Shown: positions 1-13,700, counted from the stretch's first letter. The stretch is DNA of 64,000 nt from Welwitschia mirabilis (GCA_051453625.1 JBOZIK010000001.1:74991050-75055049); one strand, 5' to 3'. The notes: generated by a model from the letters alone, not told the origin. A program made the numbers and translations.

Positions 1-950
1 GAAATGAAATGCCATAAATAGCATACAATGGAGCTCTTATTTCATGATTCATTGCTAGCTGAAAAAATTGGTGTACTTGAATGGCTCTTATGACATCTTA
101 TCTAGCTTATTGTAGGGCTTTCTTTTGATCTATTAGTGGAGCTTTCATTTTCTAGGATTTCTCTAACACAGCTACATTAGATCAAGCAATAACAACTTGG
201 TCTGCTACAACTTCTACAATATCAAGATCTTGAAAATTCCATTACCTACTATCTTCATATAGTAAAATAGCACTAGGATGACATGAACCATTTATTCTTA
301 GTTTGGTGTTTTACCCTTAAAATTTACTGATTTTATCGGAGGTACTCTTATTACTTCTTTAGGTCTAGATAGAGAGTAATGATGATTACTTGCCTTATCC
401 AAGGGAGAATTTGAGTCTAGGTCAAAACATTCTTATTGGTCTTGATCTTCTCAATATTTAAATTGGTTATTAGATTGGTCATTGGCCCTTTCAATTATTA
501 ATACTTTAGCTCATGAGTTAGCTCCATAGTAGGACCACCCATTTGTGGCACCCACACTGTATAATTCTCCACATTCAATTCTTTTGTTAATGAAACCAAT
601 ATACTATTCAATATAGGATGCTGATCTAAAGAAGTCTAAATTTCTTGAGTTAACATGATGACTAGAAAACTTGTTTCTTCTTTTCTTTTCAAAGAGTCCA
701 GCTCTATATCTGACCCCCTTACTTTGTTCTTAAGTCATAATTCTCAAACTTTTATTTTGAGAAGCTAAAGTATTAGAGTTACAAGCATTATGATAGTAAC
801 ATAAGAAACAAGTGTAGTTAAGAGCTTAAACATAATGAGAGCAAGCATTACATAAATTAATGTGGATAAGATGTCTAGATAATCATAAAATGAGTGGTCC
901 ATTTTATAAAATGAGTGAGTCCACAGAGCACCAACAAGACAAAAAAGGAC
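1..950 (-). pseudogene. Ethylene receptor fragment, ETR2/EIN4-like (subfamily II), decayed
   Basis: The minus strand carries, in family order, pieces of an ethylene receptor, a membrane-bound (endoplasmic reticulum) sensor histidine-kinase-like protein. A hydrophobic stretch near 775-850 contains MLVTLIL. It is followed by LLKIKV and LKNKV, then MLTQEI (about 620-640). The GAF start DQHPILNSILVSLTKEL and the motif VWVPQMGG come next, then VNFKGKTPN. VEVVADQV lies near 195-220, and the phospho-acceptor box MNHEIRAPLYAI has its His codon at 44-46. NFKGKTPN and the wording around MLTQEI resemble subfamily II more than ETR1/ERS1. In-frame stops and several frame changes break it. The N-terminal membrane segments are unclear and the kinase part lies beyond the window. 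Family assignment comes from remembered motifs. Confidence 0.82.
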
Positions 951-1530
951 ACAGCACAGTCCTATAAATATAGGGAATGGTATTCATGTAAAATGTCCTT
1001 CAAATTTTCCTAATATTATAAAGAAGATCATAAAACTAGTTAATATTTAAACAACACATTAAATGCCTACTCTAGGAATATTGTGATTAATAGACTTGGT
1101 TCAATAAATTTTCAAAGTTCTTCATCATTTTTGCCTAAATTCTATCCATAGATAAATGAGCGTGTATTGAGTTTAGAAGCATGTAAGTAATAGATGAAAG
1201 ACTATTTTAGAGTACAAATCAGTGTTTATCTTCTTAACAACATGTTTTCTTCCACATTCTATGAAGATGTCCATTTCTTTATTACCATGATTTCCTTCCA
1301 CTTTAATGCAATTGGTTATTCCCTTCCTTAAACATGACTTGCCTTCATATTTTAGAAGGAATCTAATGTCTGAAAAAAATTCTTTTGAATTTATATTTGG
1401 ATTTTCTTCAACTTCACTCACATCTAAACATTTGTTTGAATGAGAAAATGTCTCATATCCATCTTGCATAGCAAGAAATAGATGAATCTCATCAAGTGTA
1501 TGTCTGTTTTGGGTAAGAATTTTAGAATCA

Positions 1531-4500
1531 TCTTTAGTACTTAACAAGTTTACTTCATTTTCAAATTATACAAGGTTATTCTCAACATTGTTTTAGAAGT
1601 CCAGTGATTTCATCTCTTGTGTATTCATGTTCTATGTTCTCTTTGCTATTAGAGAAAAAATGTATTATCATCAAATTTATAAGTTGTACTCTCTATACAT
1701 AGTCACCTATTTCCATGTTCAGAGCCCTGAAGCAAATCAAATGCAATAGGGTCTATACTTTTCTAACTTTTATATAATATGCCTTCAACATTGAACCATG
1801 TTTTCTCAAAGAAGTGGTTTTCAACAATCATGTTCTTTATTTTGGATGATTAAAATCTTTCAAGATGCAAGTGAGATACAAGCTGACATATACTCTTAGC
1901 AGCTACATCCTGTGTCTTTAATGTGCTTGAGGGTATCTTGACATAGGACACTTTTGTTTTAGGTTGCATTGGAGTAATGGATGATGAAAATGCTAAAAGG
2001 GATAAGCCCAAAGGTTCTTCCAAAGTAATCCTAGGATCTTTAGGAGAATCTTTTTGATGATTTATTAATAAGTTGGAATCTGAACCTGAAATTTCTCTTT
2101 CTCTAAGAAGTTCTTCATACAGGGTATTTGTTTCCACACTAACAGTCTCTTTTAAGTTATCTTAAAAGTCTGCACTTTTTGATTTCTCAATAGTAATAAT
2201 TTTGTTTTATTTTAATAACATAGGTCAAAAGAAGCATTTTCCTTTTCAACATCTATAGAGCATGAAGCCCAAAGACCTAAACATAATTCCTTGCCTTCAT
2301 CTACACATTCATAGTTTTCATGGGCCATGACACATAGAGTATCTAATAGTAAAATTGTAGGGCTTTTTGAGATATTAAAACCTACTATTTCTAAAGGAGA
2401 AACAAATGAATTAAATGATTAATTATCTGATATAAATGATAAACATGTTCCTTTTTTTTCTTTTTTCTTTTTTTGGGTATTAAATTTTCTATTATCATGT
2501 AGTGAGACTCAATAATTTCCTCTTTTTCTTCATATTATTCAAAGACCTAAATAGATGATCCCTAATGTGCAAAAATTTGTTCAAGTAAGGTTTTAATTCT
2601 TTAATTCAATGGATCATCTTCATTGTTAGTTTGTAATAACTCATTATTACCCTTTGTAATTGGAAATTCCTAAAATATGTATTTCATTGTATTAAGTTAG
2701 GCCTTTGAGAATATAGATTATGTTGCACTAAAATTCTATTAGTAATAATCACTAAGCAATGTAGTACTTATTTGATTCTAAATCCCAGATGAGGCGTACC
2801 CCTAAGCTTGTTGCATCAACATATATTCTTACTTTAACATTATGTAGCTCTTCACATAACTATTTATTCTCTTTAATAAACCATCTCTCTTTCATATTAC
2901 ATAAAGCAGGGCCCCCTCAATATTTGCAATCCAACACCTTCCAATTTCCTATAATCCACTACTTTTCAATAATTTGTTCTCATTCCATTTCTTCAATCCA
3001 ATGCTTGAACTCAACATTGTTGGCTCTTGAAAACTGATTCTTTGATTTGATTTATGTCAAAGATACTAAGTGAAAATTTAGATTTTAGCTTCTTCTTAGC
3101 TCTAAAGTGCTTATACATTAACCCTATAACTTCTTGTTATGATGTTGATAGTTGTTTTCTACTATTAAAAAGTATTTTCCATTGCATTGTGATTTAACCA
3201 CTTCACTAAGGTATTCCCCTACTCTTGAATTACCTTCTCCTCTATTTTGGCCGACTCCCCTGTTTTATGGACCAAATATTGAAAATCCTGGTTATTCTTT
3301 GATTTCTTTGATGTATCTGCTCTTCCTGTAGTGAATGACTCCTTAGTTGGATAACATAATTTTTAAGCATTTTGATGCACATGCGATTGATTTCATCTAG
3401 TAGTTAGAACAAGACATGCTCCTTGACACTGTGCAAATCTCTGTGGCCTGTTTACATGTCTATAATATTATCGTCTAAATTATTTGTTTATAACTTACTT
3501 TGGCCATTTTATACAATCATGATACTAATTCTTTGAGATGGTTAAAAGATGCACCATTCACAATGAGAGACATTCTCTGAGAAGAAACATTTNNNNNNNN
3601 NNNNNNNNNNNNNNNNNNNNNNNNNNNNNNNNNNNNNNNNNNNNNNNNNNNNNNNNNNNNNNNNNNNNNNNNNNNNNNNNNNNNNNNNNNNNCTTTAGTA
3701 GCTTGCTTAATTTTCAAATAATATAAGGTCATTTTCAACATTGATTTAGGAGTCTAGTGATTCCATCTCTTATGTATTTATGTTCTTTATTCTCTTTGCT
3801 ATTAGGGGAAAATATACTATCATCAACTTTATAAATCGTACTCTCTTTACATAGCCATCTATTTCCTTATTCAGAGCCCTGAAGCAAATCAAATGCAAGA
3901 GAGTCTATACTTTCCTAACTTTTGTATCATAGTCCTTCAACATTGAATCATGTGTTCTTAAAGAAGTGGTTTTCAACAATCATGTTCTCTATATTGGATG
4001 ACTAGGATCTTTCAAGATGCAAGTTAGATATAAGATGACATATACTCTTAGCAGCTACATCTTGTGTCTTCAATGTACTCGAGGGTATCTTGACATAGAA
4101 CACTTCTATTTCAGGTTGCATTGGAGTAATGGATGATGAAAAGGCTAAAAGGGCTAAGACCAAAGCTTCTTCCAAAGTAATCCCAAGAACTTTAGGAGAA
4201 TCTATCTAATGATTGATTAACAAGTTGAAATTTGAATCTAAATTTTTTGTTTATCCAAGAAGTTCTTCATCCAGGGGATTTATTTTCATACTAACATTTT
4301 ATCTTAAGTTATCATGTAAGTCTTCACTTTTTTATTTTTCAATAGTGATCTTTTTTTTTGTTTTAATAAGATAGACCAAAAGAAACATTTTTCTTTCCAA
4401 CCTCCTTAGAGCACAAAGCCAAAAGACCTAAACATAATGCCTTTAGTTCATCTACATGTGCACAATTTTCATGGGCCATGGCACATAGAGTATCTAAAGT

Positions 4501-5743
4501 AAAATTGCAAGGCCTTTTGAGATATCAAACCTATTATTTCCAAAGGAGGAACAAATGAAAGAAATGATTAATTATCTGATAGCAATGATAAACATGTTCC
4601 TCTTTTTTGTTATTTTTTTTTTTTAAGGCATTGAATTTTCTGTTATCATGCAATGAGACTCAATAATCTAGAGCTTTTTCTCCATATTATTTAAAGACCT
4701 ACATAGATGATCCTTAATGTGCAAAGATATGTTCAAGTAAGGTTTTTGTCCTTTAATTTAATGGATCATCTTCATTGTTAGTTTATAATAACTCATTATT
4801 GCCCTTTGTAATTGGAAATTCCTAAGATACTTATTTTATTGTATTAAGTTAGGCCTTAGAGAGCAGAGACTATGTTGCACTAAAATTCTATTAGTAAGAA
4901 TCACCAAGAAATGTAGTACCCCTTTGATCCTAAAGACAGATGAGGTGTACCCCTAAGCCTGCTACATCAACATGTATTCTTGCTTTAACATTATGCAACT
5001 CTTCACATAACTATTCATTCTCTTCAATAAACCATCTCTCTTTATTGTTACATAATGAAGGGCTTCCTCAATATTTACAATCTAACACCTTCCAATCTCC
5101 TATAATCCACCACTTTTTAATAATGTATTCTCTTCCATTTCTTCAATCTAATGCTCAAAGTCAACATTGTTGGCTCTTGAAAACTAATTCTTTGATTTGA
5201 TTTTTGTCAAAAATGCCAAGTAAAAATTCAGATTTTAGCTTCTTGTTAGCTCTGAAGCACTTATACATTAATCCTAAAACTTCATGTTATGATGTTATCT
5301 AGTTGTTTCCACTGCTACAAAGCCTTTTCCACTACACTGTGATTCTACCACTTCACTAAGGCAGTCCCCTACTCTTGAATTATCTTCTCCTCTATTTTGG
5401 CTGACTCACCTATTTTATGGACTAGATATTGAAAATCCCAGTTCTTCTTTGATTTCTTTAATGTATCTGCTCTTCCTATAGTGAATGAACCTTTGGCTGG
5501 GTAGCATAATTTGTAAGCATTTAGATGCACATGAGATTGATTTCCTTTGGTAATCAAGACAAGCCATGCTCCCTGAAAATGTGCAAATCTTTGTGGCCTA
5601 TTTACATGTTTGTAATATTATCATCTGATTATTTGTTTATAACTTACTTAGACCATTTTATACAATCATGATACTGATTCTCTGTGATAGTTAATAGATG
5701 CATCATTCATAATGAGGAACATCCCCTGAGAAGGAACATTTGG
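1531..5743. repeat. Gap-flanking direct repeat 1 (1531-3592 and 3693-5743)
   Basis: The 100-N gap at 3593-3692 separates two copies of the same sequence, about 85-88% alike by eye. The left copy ends exactly at the gap and the right copy starts exactly after it. Most differences are C/T or G/A. Confidence 0.9.
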
Positions 5744-8226
5744 ATTATGATTATCTTGTTTCCCTCCTTTGGTGAGAATTCATTATTTTTAGGCTTTTCA
5801 AGCATAAGAACACAGTCTATGAGTATAATAACCTTTTTTTATCCAAGGCTTTTCCATGTAACATTAAGTGTTACAGAATCCATCAAGGCCATTCTCTAAA
5901 GAATGAGACAATAAGCTCAAAAAATAAGAAGAATAGCTAGTATTTATAGTATGCTAAATTACTAAAGGATCGAATAATTAGTGTGGGATTGGGATCTTAT
6001 GGTGGGTTATTGCAAACAAATTTAGTGACATTAAACTATAATATATGAAGCATCCAAGAAGAAATCTTAAAATTAAGTAGCAGTAAATGAGAAAAAGAGT
6101 TTAAGGAAATAAAAAGAAGAGATAGAAATGGTAAAGCTAGGTGAATCAAATAATGAAGCATGCTTGGCTTTGAGATACTATAGATCTGAAATAAAATAGG
6201 CCTAGAAAACTACTAGTGTCTATAAATAGACTAATGCAGAACTCATGAAAAACATAGAACACTACTAGTGTCTATAAATAGATCAATGCAGAACTCATGA
6301 ATAGCATTCTTTAATAGCAATAGAACATCCCAGAGCATTCGATCCCTCTATTTTAGGCTACACTTGATTACGAGTTTATTTTTTTGATCTCATCTTTGAA
6401 ATGCAATATACAAATCTAACGTCTTTAGTACCTTTAGCCTTCAGCTTGCAGATAAAAGCATTTGATACCTCTACATAGGAAATCCAAAAGAATGTTTTAG
6501 ACCTTGAAAAGCTCCTTGTAAAATTGAAACCCTAATAAATGAAACCAAAACACTCGAGAAATACACACTAGGCTAAAGAGAAAGAAACAGATACCTACAC
6601 AAGAATGAAGAAGGGTGAGAGAAAGAAGGGAAGCTAGGGTTCTATAAATAGATGAATATCTTAAAGAATTGGCCATTAAGTTTGCATCTCTAGCATTTTA
6701 GGATTTGAAAACTATGGTGGAGGGTTGTGGGCATAGTAATGTCCATCCATGTTTAATGTATGACATGGATCCATGTCATAACCCTACTCTATGTTGCATG
6801 CCACGTAAATAAAGATGTAACAAGGAAAGTTGGCTCAAAATAATAGGGCTCACAGCTCTATTAATAGAGATGGGATAGGATTTATAAAAGCCCATAAGAA
6901 AGAGAGGGATAGCCCAGCNNNNNNNNNNNNNNNNNNNNNNNNNNNNNNNNNNNNNNNNNNNNNNNNNNNNNNNNNNNNNNNNNNNNNNNNNNNNNNNNNN
7001 NNNNNNNNNNNNNNNNNNAATGAGGAACATCCTCTGAGAAGGAACATTTGGATTATGATTATCATGTTTTCCTCCTTTGATGAGAATTTGTTATTTTTAG
7101 GCTTTTCAAGCACAAGAACATAGTCTATGAGTACAATAACCTATTTTTTTCCAAGGCTTTTCCATGGAACCTTAAGTATCATAGAATGCATCAAGGTCAT
7201 TCTCTAAAGAATGAGATAATAAGCTCAAAAAATAAGAAGAAGAGCTAGTATTTATAGCATGCTAAATGACTAGAGGATCGAAGAATTAGTGTGGGATTGA
7301 GATCCTATAATGGGTTATTGCAAACAAATTTAGTCACCTTAAACTATAATATATGAATCATCCAAGAAGAAATATTAAAATTAAGTAGCAGTGGATGAGA
7401 AAAAGAGTTTAAGAAAATAAAAAGAAGAGATAGAAATGGTAAATCTAGGTGAATCAAATAATGAAGCATTCTTGGCTTTGAGATACTACAAATCTAAAAT
7501 AAAACAGGCCTAGAACACTACTAGTATCTATAAAGAGATGAATTCAGAACTCATGAACAGCATAAAACACTACTAGTGTCTATAAATAGACCAATGCAGA
7601 ACTCATGAACAACATTCTTTAATAGTAATAGAACATCGTAGAGCATTTGATCCCTCTGTTTTAGGCTACACTTGGTTATGAGTTTATTTTTTTAATCTCA
7701 TCTTTGAAATGCAATCCACAAATCCAACGTCTTTAGTACCTTTAGCCTTCAGCTTGCAAATAAAATCATTTGATACCTCTACATAGGAAATCCAAAAGAA
7801 TGTTTTAAACCCTAAAAAGCTCCTTGCAAAATTGAAACCCTAACAAATGAAATCAAAACACTGGAGAAATACACACTGGGCTGCAGAGAAAGAAATAGAT
7901 ACCTGAACAAGAATGAAGAAGGACGAGAGAAAGAAGGGAAGCTAGGGTTCTATAAATAGATGAATATCTTAAAGAATTGACCATTAAGTTTGCATCTATA
8001 GCATTTTAGGATTTTAAAACTATGGTGGAGGGTTGTGAGCACAGTAATGTTCATCCATGTTTGATGTATGCCATGGATCCATGTCATAAACCTACTCTAT
8101 ATTGCATGCCACGTAAATAAAGATGTGATAAGGAAAGTTAGCTCAAAATGATAGGGCTCATAGCTCTATTAATAGATATGGGATAGGGTTTATAAAAGCC
8201 CATAAGAAAGAGAGGGAAAGCCCAGT
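5710..8226. repeat. Gap-flanking direct repeat 2 (5710-6918 and 7019-8226)
   Basis: The gap is 6919-7018. Both sides carry the same leader and promoter region of the unidentified minus-strand gene, a little over 90% alike by eye. Confidence 0.9.
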
Positions 8227-8260
8227 CTTATACCCATTGGCTGGGGGAAGGGCTCATAAA
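7900..8260 (-). promoter_or_regulatory. Putative plant promoter and 5' leader for the unidentified gene
   Basis: Read on the minus strand, this stretch has, in order: a CCAAT box (agccaatggg, about 8230), TGGGCTT-type elements, a TATA-like TTTATAAACC, an ACGTGGC core (about 8110), and CTATTTATAGAACCC. A strongly pyrimidine-rich leader follows (cccttctttctctcgtcc), then GTATCT...CTGCAG, which could be a small leader intron. The stretch 6640-6918 repeats most of this in a second copy left of a gap. That combination is typical of plant RNA polymerase II promoters. Which TATA is used cannot be told from sequence. Confidence 0.4.
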
Positions 8261-11200
8261 AAATCTCCATCACAAGCAGATTCAAAAACTTAAGTGACAG
8301 TAAAACTAAGAATAAATTAATTGATTAGGTGTTGATAATTTTTATGTTATAGATAAAACTTTATAACAATGGGTTTGAAGTTCTAACTCCATAATAATCA
8401 ACTAGATACCTTGATGATTTAAGCCAATAAGATACTTGGAAATGTTTTTATTATAAATAGTAGATAAGCATATGATGTTAACTACATATTGATTTAGATA
8501 TACAAAAAGAACTATATCTTAAATTAAGGGTTATAAATATATAAAATTCACCTATAGACATATTTCTCCAATAATTTTGCAGGACAAATAGAAAACTATC
8601 GCATATAATACTTATATTCAAGGGTATATAGCACATACATATTTGAAAATGCTTCCTATTTAATTTCAAACTACTCAAGTGTAAAACTAATCTCAATTTA
8701 ACAATAATCACAAACTTCAGAACACGTAAGTTATAAAGTAAAATCTCATATAATAACATAAGAAAAGTACTAATATCCTGCCAGCAAGTAACATAAACTT
8801 AAAAATCACAAGAATTTTAGTAACGACATCTAGTAGAAAAGGAGAGGTAATCAAATAACATCCAAATTTGCATTGTATCATCAACTCAATCACACATCTC
8901 AATATCATTGGTTCCTATACATGCAAGTATGGTATGAGAATTGTTATTCAACATAGTTTCCAATGTGATCTTAGGTAAGGGAATAGGTAAGGAAGGATTT
9001 CTAGATAAGGTAAAGGCTATGTTACAAGGAATATGATCATGATTGCTCATCCATTAGATTTATCTTCTTTACTAACATTTCACATCATATACAAGTAAGC
9101 CAATTGTACATAACCAAGAGGAACAGTATTATCATAATTGCACACATATCTTTCCCTTTTGTTCTGAAGGCTCCACCTTAAGACTTATAATAAAGTGCTT
9201 CACTCTTTGAGGTTTGAACAACTACTTGCCTTGGTTAGAATTAATTTTCATAATTTAATGTGAAGGTCCATGATCAAACAAGATAATCATGTGAATGAGT
9301 TAGAAAAAGGAAAAATAAAAAGACTCATTCATAGGAGTTAACAACGGGGTCGCTTAAGTTTTATAAGGTTTTCATAATACTCAAACTCTAAAAACTCTTG
9401 GATGACTCACATAAGAAGCTGTTAAAAGACTATAACAATGAAGGCATATTGCATTCATTCATAAAATAACAATACATAAAAGAATTTGAGAGCATGCAAG
9501 AAGATACAAGTATTTACAAAGAAGGGTAATAACCACACCAAGTCTTAGCTAAACTCCAAGGTACTCCTATTTGAATCCAAGCTCTGCATGATCACAATTT
9601 ATAAGATATAATCATTTGACTGTAATGAATTGGGAACATACATATTTATAACATAGAACTACTAGTAGGACTAATAATAAGTCTTAAATTCTATAAACAT
9701 TTTAGGTTTCCTTGATCCATCCTTTTTAAGCCTGGTCACTGGGTGTAAACAATAATATAACAATATCTCATAAAGAAATCTAAATGCGTGAGATACATTA
9801 GAGATAAACAACATGAGTTTTTCAATTGTTTAAATAATATATAATTAAGAGAAATCAATCTTATAGATTTAGATAATTTCCACAATAAGTGAAGTAATCT
9901 AATTATTCACTATAATAAATAAAACTCATGTATAAGTAATAATAAATTTTGTAGTTAACTCAACGTTTTACTTAATTAACTAAAAGTAATAACTATAAGT
10001 TAATCTTTCCATAAAGTCTAAAATAAATAATCATGTAATACCTATTTTAACTATTACTTTTATCCCAAAATCATTATTTTTAGATAAATTAGAAACTACA
10101 CTCTTTATTATTATTAATTTCTAAGTTTTAAATTGACTAACCAATTGACTAAAAAAGTTTTTCATCTTAGGAAAAAAAATCTGGACATGACAGATGAATC
10201 GATAAGATTTATCACTAATTTAAAGTTAATCACATAATGTAAAAAAGTTAAGAAAGTAGCAAATGATATATTGAACTTCATTCTATAAGTATTAAGAGGA
10301 AAATCGTGGAAATAGATCATCCAAAAATTATAGTCTTAGGTTTAACTCTCCCTCTAGGCTTAAAATAAAAAAAAATAAAATTTAGAAAGGTAGTACTCAT
10401 AGTGCCTAGAACTTCAAACATTAGGTGATATACACAAGGGTGTAAAATGAAAGATGGTAATCTATTAGAGTATGTTAAAAAGACATAAATTAGAATGTAT
10501 AATGATGATTTTGAATCTTTTGAGGAATTATTAGAGTGGTTATAGTACATTTAAAATCATTTTAATCTTAAGAATGTATAAAGTAATCTATAAAGTATCT
10601 ATGTGGCAATGCTCTTAAGTGAAGATTTAATAACATTATGAAGCCATCTTACTTCCTCCAAGAATGATTAAAAATACTTATTAAACTTTAGAAAAGAGTT
10701 TAAGAGAACATTTTTACTATATTATTTCATTAGATATTATAGAATATAATTCAAATACTTATGATTAGGAAGAATGAGTTATAATGGATATTAAAATGAA
10801 TTTCAGAGATTAGCAGAATATCAAATACACTATAACCTGTAGGAACTAATAAATTATTTTATAGAAATACTTCCATCAAGAATGCATAATATCATTTACC
10901 CATTGGAACTAAAATTCCCACAATAAACATATTGAAATACTATATATAATATGAAGGTAGGAAAATAACTTCTCATAATAGCCAAAATGTTAACACCATA
11001 TAGTTACAATATTTATCAAAATGTGCTACTATAACATCAAAATCAATCATCAATAATAGTAAAAAAAACCATATATTTCTAGCATGCCACCACTACAAAA
11101 AAAAGAGAACACATCATGAGGAACTCTCTAACAAAGAAGGAAATAACTAAAGAAGCCTACACATAGCCATGAAAGAATAAACACAAGATAGGAGATGATC

Positions 11201-11269
11201 CTTTACCATTATTCAAATAACTATATGTGAAAGTAATCTTTAATCATTAAGCTTGAAGGATTTTAAGAA
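8261..11269. other. AT-rich stretch without a recognisable gene
   Basis: I see no convincing coding sequence or RNA gene here. Open frames are short and uncorrelated with any family. The stretch may hold the 5' LTR and gag of element 1, since the pol relic begins just after it. TGGTATGAGAATTG near 8931 faintly resembles a tRNA-iMet primer site, but no matching LTR pair was found. Confidence 0.5.
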
Positions 11270-11275
11270 AACAAT

Positions 11276-11545
11276 CTTGTCTTATTTCTTGCCAATAGTG
11301 GTGTTGGTGACAACTTTATTTCATTAAGACATATCAATTATTTTTAACACAAGATTACTAGAGAGTTTAGTTCAAAAATTTAGGTTGCAAGCATTAAGAT
11401 ACTAATAGAATTAAACCTTTATCCAAACTCACCATTTACCATAAGTGATTTCATGAGTAAGTTATACATTTTTTATTTTGGGAAAAATGATGAGATATTA
11501 GGCATGTCCTTTTTAAGCAAGTATAATGTAAAAGGAAATAAGAAA
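11276..11545 (+). pseudogene. Element 1 protease remnant
   Basis: LFLANSGVGDNFISLRH (NSG codons at 11294-11302) matches the retropepsin core, which normally reads DSGAxxNFIS. The catalytic Asp has become Asn, a G-to-A change. ILGMSFLSKYNV about 70 codons on matches the usual closing block of Ty3/gypsy proteases. Confidence 0.75.
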
Positions 11546-11639
11546 TAAATTATATTTATGAAAAAGAGAAATATTCATAAATATATTAGAATAGCATAAT
11601 TATCTTGTGTCATGATGACATAGGATCACAAAGTTCAAT

Positions 11640-12260
11640 TATCAAAAGGCTTGCATAAACTCCATGAAGTATTTCAAGACAAAACATGCTTACCATTAAA
11701 ATGGAAGGTCTAATATGCTATAGATATTATACCTAATACATAACCTCTTTCCCAAGATTTATATTAATTTTTAGCTATTGAATTAAGGGAACTTAATTTG
11801 AAAATGGAAAAACTTATGAATGAAGAAAAAATCAAGCTACGTTTAACACAATGGAAAGTACAAATACTACTTATTACAAATAAATATGGAGTATTTCACT
11901 TATTCATTAACTATCATCAATTAAACAAGGTAGTGAACAAGAAGAAATATTTATTACCTTGAATTAATGGTTTGCTTAATCAATTATGAGGAGTACGGTA
12001 CTTTATCAAGATAGATCTAAAGTTAGAATAGCATCAAATGTACATCAAGAAATGAAATATCCTAAAAATATCATTTAGAATGTGATATAGTTACTTTTTA
12101 TTTACTGTTATTTCAATAGATTTGACACATGCTTTAGCCACATACATTACATTAATGAAAAACAAAATTTATGCTTATTTGGACTAATTTATAGTTGTTC
12201 TTATGAATGATATTTTGGTATACTTTAAGAGTAAGAAGAAAAGTATTCAATATTCCAAGA
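11640..12260 (+). pseudogene. Element 1 reverse transcriptase remnant
   Basis: KYGVFHLFINYHQLNKV, then KYLLP, then FIKIDLK and HQMYIK, then NDILVYF (ATG at 12204) follow the spacing of Ty3/gypsy RT. The YxDD box reads MND, so the first catalytic Asp is lost. Stops replace the expected Arg, Gln and Gly/Trp codons. Confidence 0.85.
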
Positions 12261-12419
12261 TATTTATTCCAAGATATTTTTTAAATTGCTTAAATACCAT
12301 GCGTTAACTAAAAAAATTAAGCAAATGTGAATTATTTAAACTTTTGTGAATTATTTAATTCATGTTATATCAAGAAAATATATTCAAATAGAGTTCAGTA
12401 AAGTGTATGTAGTAAGAGA

Positions 12420-12970
12420 ATGGCCAAAACCAAAGAACACCAGTAATGTAAAGAGATTCTTGGGCCTTACAAAATTTTATAAGTAATTCATTTATGATTT
12501 TTTAAAAAGTACAAGTCCACCAATGGAATATAACTAAGAAAAAGGGTACCATTTTATTTTAGTGATAGATGTGAAGAAGCTTTCCTTTGTATCAAAGTTT
12601 TATTTACTTTAGAACGATTATTGGAAATTCCATATATGAATAAAGAGTTTCTAGTGGTAATGAATGCATCTAGAGAAGGTACTTGGAGAGTGTTCATTCA
12701 AGTAGTATAATTAAAAATATATAAATCATAAAAACTAAACATATATGAATGAAATTATATTGTATATAATGTAGAGCTATTAATAATTACCCATACTTCA
12801 AAGAAATAGAAGCATTATCTCATAGGAGGTAAATTTTAGATAATAAGTAAACTTAAAAGATTAGAATTTATACAAAAATATCCTCTTTTAAACATGAGAT
12901 AGCAATGATGTATGGCACTATTATAAAAATAAGATTTTAATGTTAAATATAAACTATAAAAAAAAAACAA
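12420..12970 (+). pseudogene. Element 1 RNase H and connecting region remnant
   Basis: The RT-to-RNase H connection is seen as CEEAFLCIK followed by LLEIPYMNKEFLVVMNAS. The catalytic DAS of the family reads NAS here. The end of the region resembles the VDDVLS signature, written VDDVLS-like as KVDDVLS with stops. The reading frame changes several times. Confidence 0.7.
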
Positions 12971-13039
12971 AGTGGATGATGTACTTAGCCAAATGTGATG
13001 AATGACTGTCTATATATTTAATTCAAAAATGGCTAATAA

Positions 13040-13700
13040 GATCAAGAAAAAACTATCCTAAGATCAAATAGTTAGAGAAATTTGGAAAAAAGGTTGTGAA
13101 GTAAGAAGAAGTTCACCCCTATAACTTAACATCATATGATATAGTAATGATAAATAAATGAGTCTTCATTTTATAAAGACCATGGTATCAGTAACTTCTT
13201 TGAGAGACTCATAAAGTTCCATATGTAGAACATTCCAACTTTATAAAAAACATCTATAATCCTAGGATGATAATATTATTGGCCAAAAGTGAAAGGTCAA
13301 ATAAAAGAAATAATTCAAATATGACTACTTTGTTAAAAGATCAAAGTAAAACAACAAAAAGTGATAAGATTTATCAAACCTCTAGACATACCATCATGGA
13401 AATAAGAGACAAGTATAATGGACTTTATTATAGGATTAACTAAACTAGTTTAACAACATGATATCATGTTTGTATGTGTACATACATTAACCAATATAGT
13501 TAACTTTATCAATAAGGGAGATATTTATATTGCATGATATTGAGATTATATTTCTAATCATGATCCAAAATTTATATCAAATTTTTAGTATAAATTCTCT
13601 AAGTAGTTAGGACAAATATTTCTTATCATATCCTTTCAATTTAATATTAATGGAAAAACCAATGAATAAATCATATATGAAAGGATATATGAAGAAGTTG
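13040..13700 (+). pseudogene. Element 1 integrase remnant
   Basis: PLDIPSWK and SIMDFIIGLTKL (about 13390-13447) match the PLPIPxWKWExIxMDFIxGLP block of plant Ty3/gypsy integrase. DPKFISNF and a decayed HPQTDGQ region (NINGKTNE) follow at the right spacing. The zinc-binding part before it is barely readable. Confidence 0.78.

Larger units (their letters stand above)
1173..8260 (-). pseudogene. Unidentified decayed plant gene, split over three contigs
   Basis: Coding-like pieces lie on the minus strand in one order, starting from a promoter and leader near 7950-8250. They include a stretch at 5760-5880 with LEKPKNN, a stretch at 5369-5557 with KLCYPAKGSFTIGRADT and WDFQYLVHK, and an acidic, Lys-rich stretch with WFIEENE and CEELHNVKARIHVD. 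Further down are a piece at about 2200-2370 (LLLDTLCVMAHENYE), one at 1850-2137 (LYEELLREREISGSDS, KIPSSTLKTQDVAAKSIC), and a 124-codon piece at 1173-1547. Stops and frameshifts interrupt every part. The reading matches in both assembly copies, which suggests former coding sequence. I do not recognise the protein. It shows no retrotransposon motif and is separate from the receptor fragment downstream. Confidence 0.45.

Noticed and set aside
8478-8908. Hydrophobic open frames on the minus strand (8478-8759, 8717-8908)
   Set aside because: Low-complexity Leu/Ile/Phe-rich readings expected from AT-rich DNA. They have no motif or neighbour support.
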